DNA of 64,000 nt, taken from positions 1 to 64,000 of the forward strand of contig NZ_JABWGN010000027.1 of NCBI RefSeq assembly GCF_013363975.1, given 5' to 3'. The notes beneath the pieces are model-generated. The model ran no database searches. It saw only the letters and a list, made by a program, of their open reading frames with translations, and was not told where the DNA came from. Shown in pieces: positions 16,729-26,186 of this stretch. This DNA comes from Nonomuraea montanisoli (GTDB taxonomy: Bacteria > Actinomycetota > Actinomycetes > Streptosporangiales > Streptosporangiaceae). Both the position numbers and the translations under genes were made by a program. The stretch's first letter is position 1. Each line of letters starts with the position of its first letter.

Positions 16729-17343
16729 GTGGTGAGCATGGCCCAGCGCAAGAGCCGCACCGACCGGCGCATCGACCTGATCGAGGCGGCGCGCCGCGCC
16801 ATCATCCGCCACGGCATCGACGGCGTCCAGCTCTCCCATGTCGCCGAGGAGGCGGGCCTGACCTCGGGCGCGGTGCTCTACCACTATCCCGACCTCAGCG
16901 AGCTGCTCGTCGAGGCCCAGCACGCCGGCATGGAGCGCTTCTACGAGCAGCGGCTGCGCCAGCTCGCCACCGTGACCGACCCGGTCAGCAAGCTCGTCAT
17001 GACGATCCGCTCCGGGCTGCCCACCGGGCCGCTCGACCCCGACGTGCGGCTGCTCAACGAGCTCGGCGGCGCCGCCGGGCGCAACCGCGTCTACGGGGTG
17101 CTGCTCACCTCGCTGTACGACCGCCAGGTGTCGATGTACCAGTCGATCCTCGACACGGGCGCGGCGCTCGGCGTGTTCCGGCTGAGCGGCGACTCGCAGT
17201 CGCTGGCCCGCAACCTGGTGGCGCTGGAGGACGCCTACGGTTACCGCATCACGGCCCGGCACCCGGTGATCGGGCCCGAGGAGGCGGCCGAGCTGATCCT
17301 GTCCTACGCGCGCACGGCGACGGGCAACGACCTCGTCGCCTGA
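16729..17343 (+). CDS. TetR-family transcriptional regulator
   Basis: This is a 204-residue TetR-type repressor. The helix-turn-helix is visible at VQLSHVAEEAGLTSGAVLYHYPDLSELL, preceded by helix 1 (RRIDLIEAARRAIIRHG). The C-terminal ligand domain is typical in length and composition, but its ligand cannot be read. GTG 16729 follows GGGGGAACGAG at good spacing; GTG 16732 and ATG 16738 are in-frame alternatives. It is divergent from the glycosyltransferase gene, which it most likely controls. Confidence 0.9.
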   Translation: MVSMAQRKSRTDRRIDLIEAARRAIIRHGIDGVQLSHVAEEAGLTSGAVLYHYPDLSELLVEAQHAGMERFYEQRLRQLATVTDPVSKLVMTIRSGLPTGPLDPDVRLLNELGGAAGRNRVYGVLLTSLYDRQVSMYQSILDTGAALGVFRLSGDSQSLARNLVALEDAYGYRITARHPVIGPEEAAELILSYARTATGNDLVA

Positions 17344-17378
17344 GCCGCGCGCGGGCGGGCCGTTCCCGGCGGGGCCGG

Positions 17379-18480
<1,102 letters not shown>

Positions 18481-18494
<14 letters not shown>

Positions 18495-19260
18495 GTGCTT
18501 CGCCGATCTTGGTCATGCGCTGGCCCGCGATCACCGCGGTGAAGCTCACCAGCAGGAGGATCGCGCCGAGCGCGTTGATCTCGGGGGTCACCCCGAACCG
18601 GATCATCGAGTAGATGACGATCGGCAGCGTCTGCTGGAGGTTGCCGATCGTGAAGAAGGCGATCACGAACTCGTCGAGCGACAGCGTGAACGCCAGCATC
18701 GCGCCCGCCAGGATGCCCGGGGCGAGCTGCGGGAGGGTGACCTTCATGAAGGTGGTGACCGGTCCCGCGCCGAGGTCGCGCGAGGCCTCCTCCAGCGAGG
18801 TGTCGGTGTTGGCCAGCCGGGTGCGGACCACGGCCGCCACGAACGCCATCGCGAACACGCCGTGCGCGAGGACGACCGAGTACAGGCCGAGCGTGAGTTG
18901 AATCAGACCGTAGAACAGCAGCAGGCCGATCGCGAGCACGAGGTCGGGCAGCACCGCCGGCATCAGCGCGATCGCGTCGAGCGCGCGCGAGCGGGTGTGG
19001 CGGGCCAGGCCGACGGCCAGCAGCGTGCCGAGCACCGTGGCGATCACGGTCGAGCCCGCCGCGACGATCAGCGTGTTCACCAGGCCGTCGATGACCCGCT
19101 GGTCCTGGGCCAGCACGCCGTACCACTTCAGGCTGAAGCCCTCGTAGGTGTAGGCCGACTTGCCGGAGTTGAACGACATCGCGACGACCACGGCGATCGG
19201 CGCGTACAGGAAGACGATCGTCACCCAGAACGGGACGTACAGCAGCTTCGACCTACGCAC
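18481..19260 (-). CDS. potC: Polyamine ABC transporter permease PotC
   Basis: This 259-residue permease has about six TM helices, beginning LLYVPFWVTIVFLYAPIAVV and the family hallmark VVAMSFNSGKSAYTYEGFSLKWY. The coupling loop is LEEASRDLGAGPVTTFMKVTLP. It is the second permease of the heterodimeric polyamine channel. It overlaps potB by 8 bp and potA by 14 bp, so the operon is translationally coupled. Confidence 0.9.
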
Positions 19261-20122
19261 GGCGGGCCGCCCATGCCTGCGCGAGGAGCAGCACGACCAG
19301 CACGGCGACGAGCGCGAGCGCCAGCGCGGAGCCGAACGGCCAGTCCCGGGCCTTGAGGAACTCCGTGCGGATCAGGTTGCCCACCATGACCGACTTGCCG
19401 CCGCCCAGCATCTCCGGGATGACGAAGTTGCCGAAGCTCGGCACGAACACGAACAGGCTGCCGGTCAGCACCCCGGGCACGGTCAGCGGCAGCGTGACCT
19501 TGCGGAAGGTGGTGAACCCGGACGCGCCGAGGTTCGCCGACGCCTCCCGCAGCTGCGGGTCGAGCTTCTCGATGGCCGCGTAGAGCGGCAGCACCATCAG
19601 CGGCAGGTACGAGTAGACCAGCCCGGTGACGATGGCGCCCTGGTTGTAGAGCAGCTCGAACGGGCCGAGGCCGAGGCTCTTCAGCGCCGAGTTGATCAGG
19701 CCGGGACCGTTGAGCAGGATGATCCAGGCGTACATGCGGATGATGAAGTTCGTCCAGAACGGGAGCACGATCGCGACGAGCGCGACCGTCTTCCACTTCC
19801 GGGGCAGCCGGGCGATCAGGTACGCCGTGGGATAGCCGAGCGCGAGCGCGATCACCGTGGTCAGCGCCGCGATCTGCAGGGACTCGCCGAGCACCCGCAG
19901 GTAGAGCGGGTCCAGCAGGCGGGAGAAGTTCTCGGTGGTGTACTCGTAGACGACCCCGCCGAAGCGGCCGCGCTGGAAGAACACGTAGCTCAGCACCAGC
20001 GCCAGCGGCACCAGCAGCAGCACGACGAGATAGGCGAGGCCGGGGGTCAGGAAGACGAACGCGCCCAGCCGGCGCCGCACCCTCAGGGCGGTCGCCGGCC
20101 GGGTCCTAGCCGGGGACATCAC
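19253..20122 (-). CDS. potB: Polyamine ABC transporter permease PotB
   Basis: This 289-residue permease has FVFLTPGLAYLVVLLLVPLALVLSYVFF as its first TM region, the NFSRLLDPLYLRVL segment before the second TM, and the coupling loop LREASANLGASGFTTFRKVTLP. It is longer than PotC, as is usual for PotB. The start is GTG 20122, or ATG 20119 directly after it; it begins 4 bp after the potD stop. Confidence 0.9.
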   Translation of the reverse strand: MMSPARTRPATALRVRRRLGAFVFLTPGLAYLVVLLLVPLALVLSYVFFQRGRFGGVVYEYTTENFSRLLDPLYLRVLGESLQIAALTTVIALALGYPTAYLIARLPRKWKTVALVAIVLPFWTNFIIRMYAWIILLNGPGLINSALKSLGLGPFELLYNQGAIVTGLVYSYLPLMVLPLYAAIEKLDPQLREASANLGASGFTTFRKVTLPLTVPGVLTGSLFVFVPSFGNFVIPEMLGGGKSVMVGNLIRTEFLKARDWPFGSALALALVAVLVVLLLAQAWAARRA

Positions 20123-20126
20123 AACG

Positions 20127-21251
20127 TCACTGCGCCGCGACCTCGGTCGACAGGCGCGTGAACTTGGTCGACGCCTGCCCCAGGTCGATGATCGACTCGC
20201 CGTTGAGGAGCTCGGCGGGCTTGATGCCGAGCAGCGAGCCCTTGGGCGGGCTCACCCGGTCCATGGCCGCCTTGTTGGGCACCTTGTAGTTGATGTTCTC
20301 CGCCGCCCAGCTGTGGATCTCGGGGTCGAGGATGTAGTTGATGAAGGCGTGCGCGGCCTCCTTGTTCTTGGAGGACTTCATGATCACCATGGTGTCCACC
20401 CAGAGGTCGCTGCCCTCCTTCGGCACGACGAACTTGATGTTCTGCTTCTCGTTGGTCGTGGGGCACCAGCCGTCCCACGCCTCGACCATGACGGCCTCGC
20501 CGCTCGTCAGCTTGTCGCCGAAGGTGGTGTCGTCGTACCCGAGCAGGTGCGGCTTGGCCTTGAGCAGCAGCTCCTTGGCCTTGTTGATCTCGTCGTCCTT
20601 GTCGGTGTTGACCGAGTAGCCGAGCGCCTTGAGGGCGGGCAGGGCCAGCCAGCGCTCGGTGGTCATCATGGTGACCTTCTTGTCGGCCCAGGCCGGCGGG
20701 TTCAGGATGTCGTTCCAGCTCTTCGGCTCGGCCTTGACCAGGTCGCTGCGGTAGCAGATGCCGGTGGTGCCCCAGGTGTAGGGCACGGAGTACTTGTTGC
20801 CCTTGTCGTAGGAGAGCTGGGTGGCCTCGGGGTAGAGGTTCGACAGGTTGGGGATCAGCTCGGGGTGGATCGGCTCCAGCAGGCCCTGCTCGTTGAGCGC
20901 CTGGGCGTACTGGCCCGACACGAACGCCACGTCGATGCCGCTGTCGCCGCCGGCGGTGAGCTTGGTCATCGCCTCCTCGTTGGTGGCGTGCAGGGCGATC
21001 TTCATGTCCTGGACCTTGAGTTTCGCCTTGACCTTCTCGGGCAGCTCCTTCGGGGTGTACCCGTCCCACACCGTGACGCTGATCGACTGCTTGCTCAGGT
21101 CCGCGTTGGGGTTGAGCTGGTCGGCCTCGGCTTTCGGAGCCGAACCCGCGCCGCTGCTCGACGACTCACCACCGCACGCCGCCACGGCGAGCGCGAGGCC
21201 GGCCACCGCTACGACGGCCGGAAGACGACGGGTGAACCGGAATCGGGACAA
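20127..21251 (-). CDS. potD: Polyamine ABC transporter substrate-binding lipoprotein PotD
   Basis: This substrate-binding lipoprotein of about 374 residues has a signal peptide with RRLPAVVAVAGLALAVAAC as its lipobox, then a Ser/Gly-rich linker, SISVTVWDGYTP, GIDVAFVSGQYAQAL, YSVPYTWGTTGICYRSD and WDGWCPTTNE, as in the spermidine/putrescine-binding (SBP_bac) family. I chose TTG 21251 because AAGGAG lies 9 bp upstream and the signal peptide then starts correctly. The longer in-frame ATG at 21371 would place 40 extra residues before the signal. The assignment to polyamines rests on family resemblance and the PotABC neighbours. Confidence 0.88.
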   Translation of the reverse strand: MSRFRFTRRLPAVVAVAGLALAVAACGGESSSSGAGSAPKAEADQLNPNADLSKQSISVTVWDGYTPKELPEKVKAKLKVQDMKIALHATNEEAMTKLTAGGDSGIDVAFVSGQYAQALNEQGLLEPIHPELIPNLSNLYPEATQLSYDKGNKYSVPYTWGTTGICYRSDLVKAEPKSWNDILNPPAWADKKVTMMTTERWLALPALKALGYSVNTDKDDEINKAKELLLKAKPHLLGYDDTTFGDKLTSGEAVMVEAWDGWCPTTNEKQNIKFVVPKEGSDLWVDTMVIMKSSKNKEAAHAFINYILDPEIHSWAAENINYKVPNKAAMDRVSPPKGSLLGIKPAELLNGESIIDLGQASTKFTRLSTEVAAQ

Positions 21252-21284
21252 GGCCGCTACTCCTTCTGATGACGAGGGACGAGG

Positions 21285-21296
21285 GGTCGCGCGACC
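21285..21296. promoter_or_regulatory. Perfect palindrome upstream of potD
   Basis: GGTCGCGCGACC is a perfect 12-bp palindrome located 34 bp upstream of the potD start in the divergent region with the glucosamine-kinase-like gene. It could be an operator for polyamine-responsive control; no regulator is assigned. Confidence 0.35.
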
Positions 21297-21385
21297 AACG
21301 GACACGGCAGACCAGAGCAGGAGTGTTGCAGCAGAAATCAACATGAGCAAGACTTTTCCGGACATTGCCACCTGGAAGTTTGGTC

Positions 21386-22642
21386 ATGCTGTTGAATCCC
21401 GATTCAATATGGGACCGGTTGATCTCCGTCGGTGAGAATCCCCTCACCCAGCGGGACCGCGGCCTCACAGCTGCGTTCGTCGCGTCGTTGGCGGACGTCG
21501 TGCCCGCACCTTTCGCCGTGCGCCGGCTCGGCCCGCTGCCCAGCCTCTCGCACGGCGAAGCCGCCGCCGACACCGGGGTCCCGGCTGAACGCGACTTCGG
21601 AGAGCACGTCGATCAGACAAACTATTCGGTGGTGGTGAGTGATCGGGTCGTCGTCAAGTGGCTGACACCCCCGGCCCCGCTGCCGCATCCGGCCCCTGAC
21701 GTCCTCGCACACCTGGCCGCGAGCGGTTTTCAGGAGATCGCGCCGCCGTACGCCGCCCTGACTTTGCGCGAAAAGTCGGGCGCGGGGAGTGCCGCGGGCG
21801 AGCGAGAGGTGCTGCTGGCCCTCGTGACGGGCTACCTGCCGGAGGCTCGCGACGGGTGGGAGTGGTGCGTGGACGAGGCCGAGGCCGGACGCACCTCGTT
21901 CGCGCGGGACCTCGGCCGCCTGACCGCCGACCTGCACGTGGCCCTGTCCACCTTCCGCCCGCCCCCGTCCCCCTTCCGCCCGCCCGGGGCTGGCCCCGCT
22001 GGCACGGCCGCCCCCGATCTCGCCGGTACGGCCGCCCCGGATCTCGCCGGTACGGCCGCCCCGCACGACGCGGGCGGGGACCCGGGCCGGTACGGGGCGC
22101 GCGCCGAGCAGGCGCTCCGGGAGGCGCTGGCGCTGACCGACGGGGAGGACGGCGCGTGGCTGGCGGCCCGGGAGGCCGCCCTGCGCCGGGAGCTGGAGCC
22201 CCTGCATCGGCCCGCCGGGCCCACGCCGCTGATCCGCATCCACGGCGACCTGCACGTGGGTCAGCTCCTCCGGTGGCGCGAGGGCTACGCGGTGATCGAC
22301 TTCGACGGCAACCCGACCGTGACCGGCGCCGAGCCGTACCAGCCGGCCGCCCGGGACGTCGCCCAGCTCGCCACGAGCCTCGAACACGTCGCCCAGGTGG
22401 CCGTCAGGAGACGCGGCACGCCGCCGGAGCACGCCGCCCGCTGGGCCCGCGAGACCCGCGAGGCCATGCTGTCGGCCTACCGCCACCGCCTGGCCGGACG
22501 CGGGCGGCCCGACCTGCTGGACGAGGCGCTGCTGCGGCCGTTCGAGGTCGAGCAGGAGTGCCGTGAGCTCGTGTACGCGGCCCGCCACCTGCCCCGCTGG
22601 CGCTACGCCCCCATGGGCGTCCTGCGCACCTGGTACCCCTGA
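21386..22642 (+). CDS. Aminoglycoside-phosphotransferase-fold sugar kinase, probable glucosamine kinase
   Basis: This 418-residue kinase is of the maltokinase-like APH fold. It has the catalytic loop RIHGDLHVGQLLRW and metal-binding VIDFDGNPTV, where maltokinases typically have DFEGEP. Substrate-side features LVTGYLPEARDGWEWCVDE and YQPAARDVAQLATSLEHVAQVA are also present. This pattern and the adjacent SIS-domain gene fit the actinobacterial glucosamine kinase family; maltokinase is the main alternative. ATG 21386 has GGAAG at 7 bp. A proline-rich insert near residues 190-230 contains three copies of GTAAPDLA, likely a flexible loop. The reaction would be ATP-dependent phosphorylation of glucosamine at C6. 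Confidence 0.75.
   Translation: MLLNPDSIWDRLISVGENPLTQRDRGLTAAFVASLADVVPAPFAVRRLGPLPSLSHGEAAADTGVPAERDFGEHVDQTNYSVVVSDRVVVKWLTPPAPLPHPAPDVLAHLAASGFQEIAPPYAALTLREKSGAGSAAGEREVLLALVTGYLPEARDGWEWCVDEAEAGRTSFARDLGRLTADLHVALSTFRPPPSPFRPPGAGPAGTAAPDLAGTAAPDLAGTAAPHDAGGDPGRYGARAEQALREALALTDGEDGAWLAAREAALRRELEPLHRPAGPTPLIRIHGDLHVGQLLRWREGYAVIDFDGNPTVTGAEPYQPAARDVAQLATSLEHVAQVAVRRRGTPPEHAARWARETREAMLSAYRHRLAGRGRPDLLDEALLRPFEVEQECRELVYAARHLPRWRYAPMGVLRTWYP
21392..21407. promoter_or_regulatory. Palindrome inside the first codons of the kinase gene
   Basis: TTGAATCCCGATTCAA (6-bp arms, 4-bp centre) overlaps codons 3 to 8 of the kinase gene. It resembles an operator and shares its outer bases with the site at 16630-16645. 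Coding constraint makes this tentative. Confidence 0.3.
21998..22069 (+). repeat. 24-bp tandem repeat in the sugar-kinase gene
   Basis: Three 24-bp units (core GGTACGGCCGCCCC) encode the octapeptide repeat GTAAPDLA in a proline-rich insert. The reading frame is preserved. Confidence 0.85.
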
Positions 22643-22722
22643 TCCCGGCGAAACCCTCTCGTCGCCCTCGCAGAACACCGCCGCGCCTGCCGCGCGGCAC
22701 CGAGCACCACCTGGAGAATCCG

Positions 22723-23700
22723 TTGAATCCCGAGCTGTTCCTGGCCGATCTGGAGGCCAAGCCCGACGCCCTGGAGGCGCTGGCCGGCGACCCGGCCGCC
22801 GCCGACCCGTTCGAGGGCCTGCCGGCGGGCGTCGAGCGGGTGCTGTTCCTCGGCATGGGCAGCTCCCGCTACGCGGCCGGCGTGGCCGCCCTCCGGCTGC
22901 GCGCCGCGGGGATCGACGCCTACGCCGACTACGCCTCCGCCGCCGCCACGTACCCCGCGAACCCCGGCACGCTCGTGGTCCCCATCTCCGCCACGGGCGG
23001 CAGCCGCGAGACCCTGGACGCGCTCGCCCGCTACGCCGGCACGAAGGCGTTCGTCCTGGCCCTCACCAACGCCCCCGGATCCGCCGTCACCGAGGGCGCC
23101 GACCTGGTGGTGCCGATGCGGGCGGGCGAGGAGCGCGGCGGCGTCTCGTGCCGCACGTTCCAGCACACGCTGGCGCTCCTGCTCGCCCTGGAGTCCCGGC
23201 TCACGGGCACGGCCCGCGACCTGCCGGCCCTGCTCCGGCGGACCGCCGAGGCCACGGCCGACCTGCTGGACCGCAGGAAGGAGTGGCTGCCCATGGCGCT
23301 GGAGCTGCTGGACGGGCCGCACGGCGTCTACGCCGTCGCGCCCGCCGAGCGGCTCTCGTCGGCGGAGCAGTCGGCGCTGATGGTCCGCGAGGGCCCGCGC
23401 CGCCAGGCCGACGCCTGCGAGACGGGCGACTGGGCGCACGTGGACGTGTACCTGACCAAGACGCTCGACTACCGCGCCCTGCTGTTCCCCGGGTCCCGCT
23501 ACGACGAGCAGGCCACGGACTGGGTGCGGCAGCGCGGCTCGACGGTGCTCGCGGTGGGCGGCGACGTGCCGGGGGCCGCGGCGTCGATCCGCTACCGGTA
23601 CGACGACGACCCCGAGGTGGCGCTGCTGACGGAGACGCTGGTGGCCGAGCTGGTCGCCGCCCACTGGTGGGCCGCAGCCTCCCCGCTGACGGCACCCTGA
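22723..23700 (+). CDS. SIS-domain sugar-phosphate isomerase/deaminase-like protein
   Basis: This 325-residue protein has two SIS subdomains, as in the isomerase half of GlmS and in AgaS/FrlB-type deglycases, but no glutaminase domain. Sugar-phosphate-binding stretches are LFLGMGSSRYAAGVAAL and VVPISATGGSRETLDAL. The conserved C-terminal catalytic region is around REGPRRQADACETGDWAHVDVYL. TTG 22723 follows GGAGAA. Next to a likely glucosamine kinase it probably acts on glucosamine-6-phosphate or a related amino-sugar phosphate (deamination or isomerisation to fructose-6-phosphate). The exact reaction is inferred. Confidence 0.8.
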   Translation: MNPELFLADLEAKPDALEALAGDPAAADPFEGLPAGVERVLFLGMGSSRYAAGVAALRLRAAGIDAYADYASAAATYPANPGTLVVPISATGGSRETLDALARYAGTKAFVLALTNAPGSAVTEGADLVVPMRAGEERGGVSCRTFQHTLALLLALESRLTGTARDLPALLRRTAEATADLLDRRKEWLPMALELLDGPHGVYAVAPAERLSSAEQSALMVREGPRRQADACETGDWAHVDVYLTKTLDYRALLFPGSRYDEQATDWVRQRGSTVLAVGGDVPGAAASIRYRYDDDPEVALLTETLVAELVAAHWWAAASPLTAP

Positions 23701-23701
23701 C

Positions 23702-23719
23702 CGTACGGTGTACCGTACG
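23702..23719. promoter_or_regulatory. TetR operator at the start of the TetR gene
   Basis: CGTACGGTGTACCGTACG is an 18-bp inverted repeat with perfect 8-bp arms and a 2-bp centre, ending 4 bp before the GTG of the TetR gene. Palindromes of this kind are typical of TetR operators, so autorepression is likely. The transcript is probably leaderless or nearly so. Confidence 0.75.
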
Positions 23720-23723
23720 AAAG

Positions 23724-24491
23724 GTGACGACCGAGTACTTCGGCAAGGGCGACCCCGCTCGCAGCCTCGCGCTGCTCTGGCGCACCAGCGAGCGGGCGAG
23801 CCGCAAGGGCAAGCCCGACCTGAGCGTGGACCGGATCGTGCGCGCCGCCATCGAGGTGGCCGACGCCGAGGGGCTCCAGGCGCTGTCCATGCGCCGCGTG
23901 GCCGAGCGGCTCGGCGTCGGCACGATGTCGCTCTACACGTACGTGCCGGGCAAGCCGGAGCTGTTCGACGTCATGCTCGACACCGTGTACGGCGAGACGG
24001 ACCGCTCCGAGGACGTGCCCGGCGGGTGGCGGGGGCGGCTTGAGCACGTCGTCCGCGAGAACTGGGCCCTCTACCTGCGCCACCCCTGGCTGTCCCAGGT
24101 GGCGGCCAGCCGCCCCGTGCTCGGCCCCAACGGCACCGCCAAGTACGACTACGAGCTGCGCGCCGTGGACGGCATCGGCCTGACCGACGTCGAGATGGAC
24201 GCGGTCGTCACGCTGGTGACCGGGTTCGTCCACGGCACGGCCCGGGGCGCGGTGGAGGCGTCGCAGGCCGAGCGCGAGACCGGCATGACGGACGAGCAGT
24301 GGTGGGCGGCGCACGCGCCGTTCCTCAGCCGCATCGCCGATGTGAGCCGCTTCCCGACGGCCACGCGGGTGGGCGAGGCGGCGGGCGAGGCCATGGGCAC
24401 GGCCTACAGCGCGGAGCGCGCCTTCGAGTTCGGCCTCCAGCGCCTCCTCGACGGCATCGAAGCCCTGATCACCCACCGCACCCCCTCCTGA
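23724..24491 (+). CDS. TetR-family transcriptional regulator (TetR_C-type)
   Basis: This 255-residue repressor has an N-terminal extension, then the helix-turn-helix LSMRRVAERLGVGTMSLYTYVPGKPELFDVM. A long C-terminal domain (VVTLVTGFVHGTARGAVEASQAE) resembles tetracycline-repressor-type ligand domains. GTG 23724 lies 4 bp downstream of an 18-bp palindrome and has no real Shine-Dalgarno sequence. Such regulators usually control a neighbouring exporter or oxidoreductase, but none is divergent here. The only gene certainly within reach of the operator is its own. Confidence 0.9.
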   Translation: MTTEYFGKGDPARSLALLWRTSERASRKGKPDLSVDRIVRAAIEVADAEGLQALSMRRVAERLGVGTMSLYTYVPGKPELFDVMLDTVYGETDRSEDVPGGWRGRLEHVVRENWALYLRHPWLSQVAASRPVLGPNGTAKYDYELRAVDGIGLTDVEMDAVVTLVTGFVHGTARGAVEASQAERETGMTDEQWWAAHAPFLSRIADVSRFPTATRVGEAAGEAMGTAYSAERAFEFGLQRLLDGIEALITHRTPS

Positions 24492-24551
24492 GCACGCGCC
24501 GCTTCCTTGGTGCGCGACGCGGGCCCCTCAGCGCAACGCGGCCCCCTCCAC

Positions 24552-24686
24552 AAGACCTCAACGCAACACGGAAGGAGCAGTGGCGGCCGACAGGACGATG
24601 CCGTCCTGGACGCCCAACCACCCCACCCAAAGACCTCAACGCAACACGGAAGGAGCAGTGGCGGCCGACAGGAGGATGCCGTCCTG
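24552..24686. repeat. 57-bp direct repeat, 78-bp period, spanning a gene's 3' end
   Basis: Copies at 24552-24608 and 24630-24686 match at 56 of 57 positions. The right copy contains the last 16 codons and stop of the leftward gene at 24636-25406. The left copy is a non-coding duplicate just beyond its stop. Confidence 0.92.
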
Positions 24687-25406
24687 TTCGCCGGTAGGCG
24701 GTCGGGTCCAGGTGAGCCCCGCCCCTCCCGACGCCACCACGTGCGACACCACCGTGCGCAGCAGCGCCTCGACGGGCGCGCCCGGCTGCTCCTCGCGCGC
24801 CTCCCGGTAGCGGTCGAGCACCCGGGCCAGGTCGATCATGACGGTGTTCTCGCCCTCCCCGGCGGAGGGACGTACGGTGATCAGCAGGACCCCCGTCTCC
24901 TCCTCGGCCTTCCAGGCGGTGACGCCGGCCGAGGGCGGGGAGCAGACGATCTCCTGGACGGCCTCGGCGAAGTGCCACCGGTCCATGCCGTCGACCATCC
25001 CGTCCAGCCAGGCGGCGCTCAGGTGGAGCACGCCCGGCCCCTCCACCGCCCCGCGTTCGGCCACGAGGTCGCGGACCGTGCCCTCCGGGTCGTGCAGGGC
25101 CTCCTCGCCGCGGGCGGCGAAGCCCTCGGCCAGCAGGGGCAGGGAGATCGCGCGGGGCGGGTCGGGGGTGACGACCACGGACTGGGAGAGCTCCAGGAGC
25201 ACGGCGTCGCCTTCGTCGTGAAAGGCCCGCAGGCCCTCCGTGAACGCGATCCCGGTCTCCGGGTCGAGGACCGGGCCCCACGCGTGCTCAGGCGCCTTCT
25301 GCGGGCCTTCCGCGGCCCTTCCCTCGGCGGGCCGGTCGCGGCGCAGCCACCACGCGAGCGCGGCGGCCACGGCGAGGGCCGACACGGCGAGCGCGATCCA
25401 CACCAT
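24636..25406 (-). CDS. Membrane-anchored protein of unknown function
   Basis: I do not recognise this 256-residue protein. It has one N-terminal TM helix (VWIALAVSALAVAAALAWWLRR), a charged linker, and a domain of about 210 residues containing HAWGPVLDPETGIAFTEGLRAF and WHFAEAVQEIVCSPPS. It looks like a bitopic membrane protein with a cytoplasmic or extracytoplasmic globular domain. ATG 25406 has GGGGGAG upstream and gives a compact TM start; an ATG 18 bp further up is in frame without a Shine-Dalgarno sequence. Its last codons were tandemly duplicated downstream (57-bp repeat). It stands alone between a TetR gene and the third conservon. Confidence 0.8.
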   Translation of the reverse strand: MVWIALAVSALAVAAALAWWLRRDRPAEGRAAEGPQKAPEHAWGPVLDPETGIAFTEGLRAFHDEGDAVLLELSQSVVVTPDPPRAISLPLLAEGFAARGEEALHDPEGTVRDLVAERGAVEGPGVLHLSAAWLDGMVDGMDRWHFAEAVQEIVCSPPSAGVTAWKAEEETGVLLITVRPSAGEGENTVMIDLARVLDRYREAREEQPGAPVEALLRTVVSHVVASGGAGLTWTRPPTGEQDGILLSAATAPSVLR

Positions 25407-25561
25407 GCGGTCTACTCCCCCCATCGGAGCCCTCCCGGGCTCCTCATCCGACAGGGCCTAGCAGCGTAGTGGCGATCGCGATCACCCCACCTCCTATTTC
25501 CCGAAATGTCGGGGTAACGGAGGCAAAGGGTGGTTTGCCGCGTCAGAAGCCGGTCACCAGC

Positions 25562-25579
25562 CCCGGTCAGGAGACCGGG
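25562..25579. terminator. Hairpin downstream of the third conservon
   Basis: CCCGGTC/GACCGGG forms a 7-bp stem with loop AGGA. Its core CCGGTCAGGAGACCGG is repeated at 25604-25619, where it includes the GTPase stop codon. A weak terminator is likely. Confidence 0.5.
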
Positions 25580-25607
25580 CCGGCGAACCCACTCGGCGCG
25601 GAGCCGG

Positions 25608-26186
25608 TCAGGAGACCGGCGCGGCCCGGAGCCGTACGACGTGCTCGACCAGCGAGATCAGCGTCGCCTTCACCGACTCGCGGTTGCGCGCGTCCGTGCG
25701 GACGATCGGCACGTGCGCCGGCAGCGCCAGCGCCTCGCGCACCTCGTCCTCGGAGTGGAGGAACTGCCCGTCCCAGCCGTTGACGCCGACGACGAACGGC
25801 AGCTTCGCCTCCTCGAAGTAGTCGATGGCCGGGAAGCTGTCGGCCAGCCGGCGCGTGTCGAGGAGCACGACGGCGCCGATGGCGCCCCGCACGAGGTCGT
25901 CCCACATGAACCAGAACCGGTGCTGCCCGGGGGTGCCGAACAGGTACAGGATCAGGTCGCGGTCGAGCGACAGGCGGCCGAAGTCCATGGCCACGGTCGT
26001 CGTCTGCTTGTTGGGCGTCATGCCGAGGTCGTCGATGCCCGCGGACGCGTCGGTCATCACCGCTTCCGTGGTCAGCGGAAGGATCTCTGACACCGCCCCC
26101 ACGAACGTCGTCTTGCCGACGCCGAACCCGCCCGCGACGACGATCTTCGTCGACGTGAGGCCGGGGCTAGAGCCTGCGAAGTCCAC
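25608..26186 (-). CDS. cvnD: Conservon Ras-like GTPase CvnD
   Basis: This 192-residue GTPase is nearly collinear with the copy at 8900-9478: VDFAGSSPGLTSTKIVVAGG, G1 GFGVGKTTFVGAV, FGTPGQHRFWFMWDDLVRG, and NGWDG as the G4-like motif. It starts at a GTG that overlaps the DUF742 stop by 20 bp, exactly as in the second conservon. It is the last gene of the operon. Same-strand readthrough from it reaches the hairpin at 25562-25579. Confidence 0.94.
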   Translation of the reverse strand: MDFAGSSPGLTSTKIVVAGGFGVGKTTFVGAVSEILPLTTEAVMTDASAGIDDLGMTPNKQTTTVAMDFGRLSLDRDLILYLFGTPGQHRFWFMWDDLVRGAIGAVVLLDTRRLADSFPAIDYFEEAKLPFVVGVNGWDGQFLHSEDEVREALALPAHVPIVRTDARNRESVKATLISLVEHVVRLRAAPVS

